From contig CM043943.1 in the NCBI GenBank assembly GCA_014529385.2, positions 101,535,855 to 101,599,854 on the forward strand: a stretch of DNA of 64,000 nucleotides. The letters are read 5' to 3'. The notes below the pieces were generated by a model. The model saw only the letters and a program-made list of their open reading frames with translations. It searched no databases and was not told the origin of the DNA. The stretch's first letter is position 1, and the number at the start of each line of letters is the position of its first letter. Below are positions 33,321-41,509 of this stretch, in pieces. Position numbers and translations under genes: made by a program. Source of the DNA: Adiantum capillus-veneris (Eukaryota > Streptophyta > Polypodiopsida > Polypodiales > Pteridaceae).

Positions 33321-33453
33321 CAGTAAATATTTTTTACCACGGTAAATATTTTTTACCTACAGTAAATATTTTTCACCTACATGGTAAATAAAAATCACTT
33401 TTTACCTACAGTAACTTTTTTACCCATGGTAAATATTTTTTACTACACCATAA
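33321..33453. repeat. Array of imperfect GTAAATATTTTTTACC palindromes in Ty3-C 5' LTR
   Basis: Five or six units built on GGTAAA...TTTACC, spaced by about 20 bp, each nearly its own reverse complement. They lie about 500 bp upstream of the LTR TATA-like box. The same array is present at 41806-41933 in the other LTR. It may be an enhancer or a structured DNA region; this is inference. Confidence 0.85.
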
Positions 33454-33947
33454 GTATTTGGTAGGTAACAGTTCATTTTTACTAGAAGCAGTGATTGGGC
33501 ATCAACAATGTAGTTACAGGAGGAGAAAAGGGGAAAATCTTATGGTAAAGGTGAGTCAACAGGGATAAAGACTTTTGAGTTGAAAAGAGACATGCTGATT
33601 TTTTCAAAGAACACATGTCAAAAGAAGCCATGGTTGAGGATTTTTTGAGAATTTGATATTCAGGAGGACCCAGCTGCCACCTCCCCCCCGCAGGTCCCCC
33701 CCTGACATGTGCAGAACCTCCAGTTTCAACAGCCACCTTACCTACTCTTAAATGCTGGTCAAGGCCTTATCCCCATGTGTCACAATCAGAAAAATTAGCA
33801 TTTACCCTCCCCTCTCCCATCACTCTAGAGAATATCTTGATGGTGACATATCAGGTGACCTCAATCTGTTGACCACCCTAAGCAAAAGGAAACCCCAATC
33901 AGCGGATTTAAGCATGTTTATCCCTAATCCTAAACCCTCTCAGAAAC

Positions 33948-33957
33948 CTATATAAGG
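33948..33957 (+). promoter_or_regulatory. TATA-like box in Ty3-C 5' LTR
   Basis: CTATATAAGG, followed within about 30 bp by a C/T-rich stretch suited to transcription start. Conserved in the 3' LTR near 42418. Confidence 0.55.
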
Positions 33958-34557
33958 AGGCCTTCTCTCACTCAAAACCAACACTTCACCCACTTCACCA
34001 AGCAACGAAGCTATGACGACATTGCTCACAACGAGGAGCTATGGATGGAGCTCTACTCTCTCTCCCTCTCTCTCTCTCCCTCTAGTATGTTACATTACTA
34101 ACCCTAAAACCTAAATAAGGAGTCTTCTCTCATGCTCCATGGCCACCATCCTCGCCATCATTCTCTAAGGTATTGATGTGTTGCTAGTAGGATCATACTT
34201 ACTTGCTGGGTTGATTGTTTTTGACAAGGGATTATGCCATCCTTGGCTTGCTTCTCTATATCCTTGTTATGTATGATCAAATGCTGTTGTATTGTTAAGC
34301 TGATGTCTTGTGTATATATATGCTAGATAAGGTCCCTAAGATTCGTTTCTATGTGTTTTGCCATATGTTTTGATGCCATCACAATGCCAGAAGTCTCACT
34401 TGCCTATGTGCACTATGTGTGAGGTCCCCAAACCTCTTAATTTAGGGTGGTGCCCCCTTTGTTTTGTTATTTGCTTGTTTGCATGAGGCGTGGTTTGTGG
34501 AGTGTGCACGAGTACAAAGGCCACCCGATTGCACTACTCTTTTTCCCGCTATCATTT

Positions 34558-34577
34558 TGGTGCCCCCACGGAGGAGG
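34558..34577 (+). other. Ty3-C primer-binding site
   Basis: TGGTGCCCCCACGGAGGAGG, three bases after the LTR end. It matches the Ty3-B and TRG sites over the first 12 bases. Confidence 0.8.
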
Positions 34578-34626
34578 GCTGCACAGACCTTCAGTCCATA
34601 AGCAATGAAGATGTGCAATCTACAAC

Positions 34627-34812
34627 ATGGACGAATGGCGTGAGGAGTTTGCAAATTGGAGAACAAAAGAGGAGGAGGCTTTAGAGGCCTTAAAAGCTTT
34701 CATCGAGGTCTTGTTACCAGGTTGCAGTGTCATTGAAATTCAAGAAGTAAGTTCTTCTACATGCCTTGTTCGTGATCGTTGCCAACGAAGGAGAGTGAGA
34801 AGAAGAGCTTGA
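34627..34812 (+). CDS. Ty3-C accessory ORF-0, MDEW type (unknown function)
   Basis: A 61-residue frame 50 bp after the primer site. MDEWREEFANWRTKEEEALEA matches Ty3-B ORF-0; a predicted helix, an LPGCSVIEIQ turn and a basic end (RRRVRRRA) follow in the same order. It is shorter than the Ty3-B copy, which continues past the Arg cluster. Unrecognised family. Confidence 0.5.
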   Translation: MDEWREEFANWRTKEEEALEALKAFIEVLLPGCSVIEIQEVSSSTCLVRDRCQRRRVRRRA

Positions 34813-35024
34813 TATACCTCTCCTCTCAACCCATGAGTGCTCCAGGAACCTCCAACGCACACGAGCTTGAAATATTCTACATCAACATACACGAAGGTAC
34901 TGTGACACACATTAAGGGAAGAGAAAGCATCACCACATCTCTCTTTCCTGAGGAGCCGACTAAGAGGAGGAAGATCACCTCTACACCTAAGTGGCCCAAG
35001 GCCGCAGCGCGTGCTCAAGCGTAA
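34779..35024 (+). CDS. Ty3-C small upstream frame, unrecognised
   Basis: An 81-residue frame overlapping the end of ORF-0. It includes LEIFYINIHEGTVTHIKGRES and a basic end, PTKRRKITSTPKWPKAAARAQA, which resembles a nuclear localisation signal. It may be a second exon-like or frameshifted continuation of the ORF-0 protein. I see no convincing relative in the other elements, so it may be a chance frame. Confidence 0.3.
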   Translation: MPTKESEKKSLIYLSSQPMSAPGTSNAHELEIFYINIHEGTVTHIKGRESITTSLFPEEPTKRRKITSTPKWPKAAARAQA

Positions 35025-35196
35025 GGTAACATTTGGCTTAATCTCATTAATAAGGGATTACATGACCACTACAGGCAAGAAAAAGGCTAGTGAGCAACCA
35101 ACTTCAACCTCCAACTTGCAACCATGACTCTCACCCCTAAATCCTCCTGAAGCAAAGAGACGAAGGCTTGCCTACAAGATTGCCGCCCGTCTGCGA

Positions 35197-35595
35197 GTGC
35201 TCCCAGTGCACTTTGTGAATCCAGACACCACCAATCCCAAGCCAACCTGCTGTCCGCGTGAAGATCACTTTGGATATTGTCCAAAGTGCTTTGGAGACCG
35301 GGTGAAAAGCCTCCCTGCCCTACCTTTGCTGCTAATTTTCAAGAAGTTATCTCAATCTAAGGAAACTATCTTAGTTGATGATGTGCTGCACATTAATGGT
35401 GTCACTTTCATTCGTCATGTTGATTATGGTAATAGCATCCAATTGTTGCTTCCTAAAAGGCTCAACATTGTACAAAGTGTTGCCATCACTCCTTACGTCT
35501 TCACAGATGCATCAGGAAGAGTCGAAGTGATCCGAGGTGCTGACCTTCTGTGGCTGATCAGGCTCATTGGTCCCAAGGTGGTGCAACTAAGCTAG
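35197..35595 (+). CDS. Ty3-C accessory ORF-A with HINGV block and Cys motif (unknown function)
   Basis: A 132-residue frame. LHINGVTFIRHVDYGNSIQ and LLLPKRLNIVQSVAI align with Ty3-A ORF-A (11807-12220) without gaps. A preceding CCPRED...YCPKCFGDRVKSLPA gives a CC and a CxxC that could bind zinc. The frame is open further upstream than its first Met, so the true N-terminus may be earlier. ORF-B follows after 16 bp, the same order as in Ty3-A. Function unknown. Confidence 0.55.
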   Translation: MLPVHFVNPDTTNPKPTCCPREDHFGYCPKCFGDRVKSLPALPLLLIFKKLSQSKETILVDDVLHINGVTFIRHVDYGNSIQLLLPKRLNIVQSVAITPYVFTDASGRVEVIRGADLLWLIRLIGPKVVQLS

Positions 35596-35611
35596 GCTCT
35601 TCTGTGTAACT

Positions 35612-35839
35612 ATGGATGCCAATAATGAGAATGATGATCCCCGCATGTTTCCTTTCCATTTTGTGCATCATATCCGTGTGAATATTTGTATTGATAGAAA
35701 AATCTTTTATCAGCAAAGAATAGCCCTGTTGTTTGGAGCCGAGAGACTTGGGGAAATCTTGCGCTCTCCTCATCCTGTCATTCTACCCTTACTAGACTAT
35801 TACCATTCCTTTGATGTGTCGATCTTCATCCTATTTTGA
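35612..35839 (+). CDS. Ty3-C accessory small ORF-B (unknown function)
   Basis: An intact 75-residue frame, 16 bp after ORF-A and 73 bp before gag. It shows the full ORF-B pattern: IRVNICIDRKIFYQQR, FGAERLGEIL, SPHPVILPLLDY and a terminal SFDVSIFILF. It is closest to the Ty3-A first copy and the TRG copies. The C-terminal motif always directly precedes the stop, suggesting the C-terminus matters. Unrecognised family; it lacks any known retroelement domain. Confidence 0.6.
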   Translation: MDANNENDDPRMFPFHFVHHIRVNICIDRKIFYQQRIALLFGAERLGEILRSPHPVILPLLDYYHSFDVSIFILF

Positions 35840-35912
35840 GCTAAGTTGTGCTAAAGCTCCAAATTGTAATTACCATACTCTATTTTAAAATAAATTGGAG
35901 CTGTTTGTGTAA

Positions 35913-36691
35913 TTGTTTACTCTCTCACTTATCGCCTTCCCTAATTTTTATGGTAAGCCTAGGGAGGTTGCTCCAGACTTTTTGGGTAATTTGGAAATGG
36001 CCTTTCTGGTATCGGGAAGGGATGACGAAGCTACTAAGTTAAGGGCCTTTCCTTTGGTCTTGAGGGAAGGTGGAAAAATATGGTATCAAACTTTGGCACC
36101 TAAAGAAAGAAGAGACTGGGAGTCCTTAAAGATGGCCTTCATCGAAGAATTTCGCCGCCATGAGCCTCCAGAGGAGATATGGAGACAGCTCTTAGAGCTA
36201 CGCCAAACATCACCCAATGACTATAGAAGCTATGAAGGAAAGTTTTCCAACCTGTGGGAGAAATGGTGTGCATCACTAGGTGAAGGAGAAAGGGCGCCAG
36301 AATGCCTAAAGAAGGACTGTTTCCTGGCAGGGCTTTACCCCATCCTTCAAGAAAAGGTAAAAGGTAAATTCCCAGATACCTTTGATAAAGCTATGACTTT
36401 GCAAGGGAGAAGGATAGGAAGTTAAAATTCCAAGCTCAACTACAAGGGGGAATGGAGCCTCCACCGCTAGCTCAACCTACGGCAAGGGTAGTAGCAGGGA
36501 CAGGAGCAACAGACCAAAAGTCCTCTCAATAAGAATTACTTCAACAAATCACCAATCAACTAAAGAGCCTGTCCATCAATCTGGTTCAAGGTGTAAGGGC
36601 TCCCCAGCCAGGAAATGAACGAAATAGACAAGAAGGACAAGGGCAAGCACGTGAGTACATTTGCTACAACTGTGGAGAGGTAGGTCACGGC
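35913..36691 (+). pseudogene. gag: Ty3-C gag remnant
   Basis: The frame starts near 35913 (MFTLSLIAFPNFYGKPRE; the conserved part begins at AFPNFYGK). Capsid-like blocks RAFPLVLREGGKIWYQTL, WESLKMAFIEEFRR and LKKDCFLAGLYPILQEKVK match Ty3-A and B. A one-base deletion near 36397 shifts the frame at the point where the relatives have AREK, ending it at 36425. A TAA lies near 36529. The zinc knuckle that follows, CYNCGEVGHGMYYC (about 36664-36705), is the only intact CX2CX4HX4C among Ty3-A, B and C. Confidence 0.9.
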
Positions 36692-37813
36692 ATGTATTAT
36701 TGCCCCCATCCACGACGCTATCAAGGAAATGGTAATCAAAGACGGCCTCCTCGCCAGCAAGTCACTCCTCCTCGAGCTAGGCCACTAAATGGACAAAATG
36801 CACACGTGGCTCCACCAATACAAATATTGAGACCCCCTCCTCCACCACCACAAGCACCAGTAGAGATCCCTCCACTACCATCGGGAGGGGAGGACAGGGC
36901 TGTCTCTGTCATAAGTCTTGACAATGGTAAGGATAAAGGGAAAGAAAAAATGGAGGAAGCTGTTGCCATGCCAATAAAGAGAGTTAGGAGACAAAGAACT
37001 GATGAAATGGAAGCTTCAGAGCCGGATAAAGGGAATGAGGGTTCCTCCCAAGTGATAGGAGACAAGAAAAGGAAGAGTAGGTCAAGGAGACACATAGGAA
37101 TAGAAGACTTTCCACTTGGGGTAGGATCCATATCTTACGACCTGGTAGCAGATGTGAGTAAGCAAGGACCAAAGATTTCATGGCAGCAACTCCTCCACCT
37201 TTCCCCAAAGATGCGTAGAACCTGGTCTAAGATGGTCAGCACCAGGAGGGCTAAGGAAAATTCAGTTGGGTCTATTAGTGCAAGAGGCATGAAGGATATC
37301 GTGCCAGTCATTGATGCAGAGATTAAGAGTCAGCAAGTCTCCAATGTGTACGTAGATGGTGGAGCCGAGATTTGTGTTATGACAGAGAAATTAATGCACA
37401 GGCTGGGTTTGGAAGTAAACGAGCAAACTTCCTTACAAGCTAAGATGGCAAATAATGTAAGGGTGGCTTGTGTGGGAAAGGTTAATGGAGTGAAGGTTTC
37501 AGCTTTTGGTGTTGCAATCTCAATTGATGCTTATGTGATCCCAACTAAGGGGGAGAGCTATCCGCTAATCCTTGGAAGACTTTGGCTTATGGCTATGAAA
37601 GCTAGGCAAGATTGGGAGACAGGTTCCCTTGAGTTGCGACCAAATCATAAGGTAGGTGGCAAGCAACAAAAAATTGTGTATGACATGAAGCAGGGTAGAC
37701 AACAAGACCTAGATATGGAGACTTCTATGGATGAATGGAGCACAAGCAGCTGCTCTTCATCTGAGGTGAGTCATGTGAGGAAGATGCTAGCTCTTTGGAA
37801 GTCATGGGTATAA
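36692..37813 (+). CDS. Ty3-C gag tail and protease
   Basis: An open stretch of 373 residues covering the proline-rich tail after the knuckle (PPRQQVTPPRARPLNGQ), a basic region (KRVRRQR, KKRKSRSRR) and the conserved block DFPLGVGSISYDLVADVS...ISWQQLLHLSPKMRRTWSKMV. The aspartic protease follows, with active site YVDGGAEICVM, NVRVACVGKV and the ILGRLW end. A DGGA-type site is usual in this group. After an acidic stretch the frame ends at 37813, while the RT frame opens at 37795; one base change or shift separates them, since Ty3-B has both in one frame. The protease would process Gag-Pol. Confidence 0.85.
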   Translation: MYYCPHPRRYQGNGNQRRPPRQQVTPPRARPLNGQNAHVAPPIQILRPPPPPPQAPVEIPPLPSGGEDRAVSVISLDNGKDKGKEKMEEAVAMPIKRVRRQRTDEMEASEPDKGNEGSSQVIGDKKRKSRSRRHIGIEDFPLGVGSISYDLVADVSKQGPKISWQQLLHLSPKMRRTWSKMVSTRRAKENSVGSISARGMKDIVPVIDAEIKSQQVSNVYVDGGAEICVMTEKLMHRLGLEVNEQTSLQAKMANNVRVACVGKVNGVKVSAFGVAISIDAYVIPTKGESYPLILGRLWLMAMKARQDWETGSLELRPNHKVGGKQQKIVYDMKQGRQQDLDMETSMDEWSTSSCSSSEVSHVRKMLALWKSWV

Positions 37814-40431
37814 TACTGCGAAACCCAGAAGGAGAAGGTGGTCAAGACTCTCTAAACAAGGAAGAAGCCACAGGCTTAGAGGAGATGCTAGCTAAGGACC
37901 TACTAGAAGAAGAGAGAGAACCCTATTTGCACGTACTAAAGAAGCATGCTGGCCTCTTTATAACTGATTACGAGCACATTAAAGGAGTGACGGTAACCCA
38001 ACACCATATCCAATTAAAGGAAGGTGCCAAACCAGTGGTGCAAAGGCTAAGGAGATTAGGGCTAGTGCAACAAGATGCACTCTTAAAAGAAGTAAAAAGA
38101 TTACTCAAGGCAGGATTTATCTACCCAGTGGAAGATTCTGAGTGGGTGTCTCCAGTTGTGGTAGCACCAAAGAAAAATGGGAAGTGGAGGGTATGTGTGG
38201 ATTACAAGCCTCTAAACGCAGCCACAAAAAGGGACCATTTTCCTTTGCCTTTTCAAGATGAAATACTAAACGAAGTGGCTGGTCATGAAAGGTACACAGT
38301 GTGTGATGGGTACTCAGGCTACTTCCAAATCAGAATTGCAGATGAAGACCAAAGAAAGACTACCTTCATAACACCTTGGGGGTGTTTTGCTTATAGAGTT
38401 ATGCCTTTTGGTTTAACTAATGCCCCAGCTACTTTCCAGAGGTTTATGAACTTGGTGTTTCAACCTTACTTTGGTAAGTCCATACGAGTCTTCATTGATG
38501 ATTTTTGCATTTACAGCTCTAGGGAAGTACATATGTCCAAGGTTGATGAAGGTTTCACCGGTCTGGCCCAATTGGGTGGGAAATTGAATAAAGACAAGTG
38601 CCACATAGGTAAGAGCAAGGTCAGTCTACTAGGCCATGTTGTGTCTCAAGATGGTATTGAGGCTGACCCTGAAAAGGTAAAGACATTGTTAGCTTTACCT
38701 ACTCCTTCAAACGTGAAGCAACTAGTCTCCTTCATTCAAAAGGTTCGCTACATGGGACGATTCATACATCTCCTTTCTCAGGAAATCTATCCTTTGCAGC
38801 AGCTCACTAAACACACTACATTGACATGGAGTGAGGAGGGTGAAAGGTGCTTTCAAGAAGTTAAAACCATTTTGAGCTCATTGCCTGTCGTCCTACAACC
38901 CACATGGGGTGAATTATTCTATGTAAATCCTAGTGTAGGTCCAGAAGCTCTAGGAGCTGTCTTGATGCAAAAAGACCCAAAGACATCTCTCATGAGACCA
39001 GTCTACTTCTCTAGTAGAGTGATGACCGCTGCTGAAAAGGGTTTCAACGCAACTGAGCAATTGGTGCTAGCTCTTAAGTTTGCAGTGGAGAAGTTTCGGG
39101 CTTACTTACTTCCGAGACAATTTGTGGTGATCACAACTGAGGAGGTTTTTCCATATGCCCTACAACACATGGAATTGTCTCAAAGAATAGCAAAGTGGGT
39201 GGTGCAGCTTCAAGAGTTTGACTACACACTACAAGTAGAGGATTCCACCCGTGCTTGTTTGGTAGATGTCCTCACACAAAGGTGTTATGAGAAGGCCAAG
39301 AAAGAGGCACCTAGTAAGGTACCGCCTATCCCGGAGCCTGAAGCTCTACTGGGAGCACACAGTCTGTATTTTGATGGGGCTTACAAGAGGACCAAAGACA
39401 AGGCATCAGCAGGCATAGTAATATTAGGTCCAGAGAAGGAGAAGATCTTTGCAAAAGGGTTTCATCTAAAAGAGGTTCATTCTAACAATGAGGCAGAGTA
39501 CCATGCCCTTGTTTTAGGGTTGCAATGTTGTCTTTCTCAGGGCATCACAAAGCTAAATGTTTTTGGTGACTCCATGTTGATTGTTAAGCAAATGGTTGGT
39601 GTATGGGCCTGTAAAAATGACAAATTGTCTGTTAAGATGAGGGAAGCAAAGGCCTTGTTGAAGGGTTTTAAAGAAGTTCGAGTGCACTTTGTACCTAGAG
39701 ATCAAAATCGAGAAGCAGATGCCTTAGCAGGTGAAGAAATACAAACTCTCATAGTAGGTGCTATCCTTGCGAAAAGTCCTTTATACCAGGGAAAGGAGGA
39801 GCTGCATGATTTACTTAACTTTCTTGAGCATTGTGAAGCACCCTCTGGTATGAGTAAAAGTGAACGTAGGTGGTTGGCAAAAAAGGCTACCATCTATAGC
39901 TTAGTGAATGAGGACTTGTATTGTAGAGGGAAAGATGTTGTCTTAAGTAAAAGTGAACGTAGGTGGTTGGCAAAAAAGGCTACCAGCTATAGCTTAGTGA
40001 ATGAGGACTTGTATTGTAGAGGGAAAGATGCTGTCTTAAGGAGAGTTCCTGCATCCCAAGAGATAAAGGATATTTTGTTTAGTTGTCATGAAGGTGTGTG
40101 TGTTGGCCACTTTGCACAAGAGATTACTAGCAGAAAGATTTTACAAGCAAGGTTCACATGGCCAAGCCTCCATCGAGATGTACAACATTGGTTCCGCACA
40201 TGTGAGGTTTGCCAAAAAGTTGGACCAAGGCGTCTTACCCATGAAAATCAGCATCCAATCAAAACCTATGGGCCATTTGAAAAATGGGGGATAGATGCAA
40301 TAGGGCCACTACCTTGCACTCAATCAGGGAAGGAATACATCATTATGGGGGTGGAGTACATGACCAGATGGGCAGAAGCTCGTCCCACAAAGCACATCAC
40401 AGCCAAGGACGTGAGTGATTTCATTTTTTAA
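37795..40431 (+). CDS. pol: Ty3-C reverse transcriptase, dual RNase H, integrase start
   Basis: A long open frame of 878 residues. RT (about residues 90-320) shows VCVDYKPLNAATKRDHFPLPF, YTVCDGYSGYFQIRI, FGLTNAPATFQRFMN and VFIDDFCIYSS; all three catalytic aspartates are present. The first RNase H (about 330-480) is followed by a second with YFDGAYKRTKDKASAGIV, NNEAEYHAL, VFGDSML and QNREADALA (about 520-650). A 93-bp in-frame duplication gives two copies of SERRWLAKKAT...YCRGKD just before the integrase zinc finger (SCHEGVCVGHFA, CEVCQK). The integrase core starts (KWGIDAIGPLP), then a TAA at 40429 follows SDFIF. RT and RNase H could be functional if expressed; integrase is not. Confidence 0.93.
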   Translation: MEVMGIILRNPEGEGGQDSLNKEEATGLEEMLAKDLLEEEREPYLHVLKKHAGLFITDYEHIKGVTVTQHHIQLKEGAKPVVQRLRRLGLVQQDALLKEVKRLLKAGFIYPVEDSEWVSPVVVAPKKNGKWRVCVDYKPLNAATKRDHFPLPFQDEILNEVAGHERYTVCDGYSGYFQIRIADEDQRKTTFITPWGCFAYRVMPFGLTNAPATFQRFMNLVFQPYFGKSIRVFIDDFCIYSSREVHMSKVDEGFTGLAQLGGKLNKDKCHIGKSKVSLLGHVVSQDGIEADPEKVKTLLALPTPSNVKQLVSFIQKVRYMGRFIHLLSQEIYPLQQLTKHTTLTWSEEGERCFQEVKTILSSLPVVLQPTWGELFYVNPSVGPEALGAVLMQKDPKTSLMRPVYFSSRVMTAAEKGFNATEQLVLALKFAVEKFRAYLLPRQFVVITTEEVFPYALQHMELSQRIAKWVVQLQEFDYTLQVEDSTRACLVDVLTQRCYEKAKKEAPSKVPPIPEPEALLGAHSLYFDGAYKRTKDKASAGIVILGPEKEKIFAKGFHLKEVHSNNEAEYHALVLGLQCCLSQGITKLNVFGDSMLIVKQMVGVWACKNDKLSVKMREAKALLKGFKEVRVHFVPRDQNREADALAGEEIQTLIVGAILAKSPLYQGKEELHDLLNFLEHCEAPSGMSKSERRWLAKKATIYSLVNEDLYCRGKDVVLSKSERRWLAKKATSYSLVNEDLYCRGKDAVLRRVPASQEIKDILFSCHEGVCVGHFAQEITSRKILQARFTWPSLHRDVQHWFRTCEVCQKVGPRRLTHENQHPIKTYGPFEKWGIDAIGPLPCTQSGKEYIIMGVEYMTRWAEARPTKHITAKDVSDFIF
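39853..40038 (+). repeat. 93-bp in-frame tandem duplication in Ty3-C pol
   Basis: Units 39853-39945 and 39946-40038 start AGTAAAAGTGAACGTAGG and differ at two or three bases. Exactly 31 codons are repeated. Ty3-A and Ty3-B have one copy of this segment. Confidence 0.97.
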
Positions 40432-41154
40432 TGCCTTTGTTGCCGTTTTGGCACACCTTTGGAGATTCTCTCGGACAGGGGACCGGGATTTCGAGCTGAT
40501 TTAGTCGGGCAATTGATGAGCAAGTTAAAAATCAAGCGCAGGCACTCTACACCATACTACCTCAGTGCAATGGTCTTGTGGAAAAGGTAAATGGTCTTAT
40601 ATGTAAAATCATCACTAAGCAAGTGCATTTACATCCTAAGGCATGGGACACCTTTTCACTTGGTTTACGGGAAAGAGGCACTATTGCCTATAGAAGTGGA
40701 GCTAGCGAGCCTCCGAGTTCTAAAAGCACATCAAGAGGATAGTCAAGAGAAGCAGGTGGAAGGAAGAATCATCGATTTGGAGAGGTTAGGGCTAGATCGA
40801 GAGTCAGCAGTGAAGTACTATGCAGCCCAAGCAGAGAAGAAGCGAAAGAAGTTCAATCGCAACCTTGTCAAGAAAGGTATCAAGGAAGGTTCTTTAGTGC
40901 TCAGATACGACAATCACTTTGATCGCAGGAAGGATGGTAAGTTCTTGCTTAAGTGGGAAGGCCCTTTTGTAGTGATACAGAGGTTCTCAAATGGTATTCA
41001 CCAACTAGGTGACCTAGATGGTAAGGTACATCAGACCCCGGTAAATGGTTGGCGATTGAAGGCCTACCAATGTCGTCTTTCACAGCCATATGCTGGTGAA
41101 ATCAATGCTAAGGATGGTTCAGAGGAGAGCTCATCATATTCGAGCTCCAACTAA
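40432..41154 (+). pseudogene. Ty3-C integrase remainder
   Basis: After the TAA the frame continues with CRFGTPLEILSDRGPGFRADL (second catalytic Asp) up to HSTPYY, where a one-base loss shifts the frame right before the NGLVEKVNG block. A second defect removes about 20 or more residues that Ty3-A and B have between the WD motif and TPFHLVYGKEALLP (near 40645). The C-terminal part 40647-41154 is open (LVLRYDNHFDRRKDGKFLLKWEGPFVV). These lesions exclude an active integrase. Confidence 0.9.
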
Positions 41155-41493
41155 GGTAACAATCATGTACATAGTCGTTTCAAAAAAAAAAAAAAGAGAA
41201 GACAAAAAAAAAGAAATGAAAAAAAAGGGAAAAAAGAGAAGAAAAAAAGAAAAAAAGAGAATGCTACCAGTGAAAGTGGATATTGACAATGGATGGGGTA
41301 TGGCTTTCAAGGGTCTAGGAGACCAGTTGTTAGTCATGGATGGATACAATTATTCATCAGAAAGGACTAAACAGGGTGCATCAGCCAAGAAAGCAGTAAC
41401 ATGGCAAATTCAATTGGTACCAGGTGGGTAAGTATTAAAGAGAACCCTATTGTAGCACAACCTACAGCTAGAGGCATCAAACACCTCTAGCTT
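41155..41493 (+). other. Ty3-C 3' untranslated stretch with long purine-rich run
   Basis: No conserved frame. At about 41182-41271 there is a run of nearly pure A/G, much longer than the polypurine tract beside the LTR. The frame crossing it (rich in Lys) is an artefact of the run. Confidence 0.6.
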
Positions 41494-41509
41494 AAGGGGG
41501 AGGGCTATA
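41494..41509 (+). other. Ty3-C polypurine tract
   Basis: AAGGGGGAGGGCTATA directly precedes the 3' LTR, matching the Ty3-B tract. Confidence 0.85.

Larger units (their letters stand above)
33025..34554 (+). repeat. Ty3-C 5' LTR
   Basis: Very similar to 41510-43024. Notable inside: an array of GTAAATATTTTTTACC palindromic motifs at 33321-33453; a TATA-like CTATATAAGG at about 33948; a (TC)n patch near 34056-34083. No gene. Confidence 0.96.
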
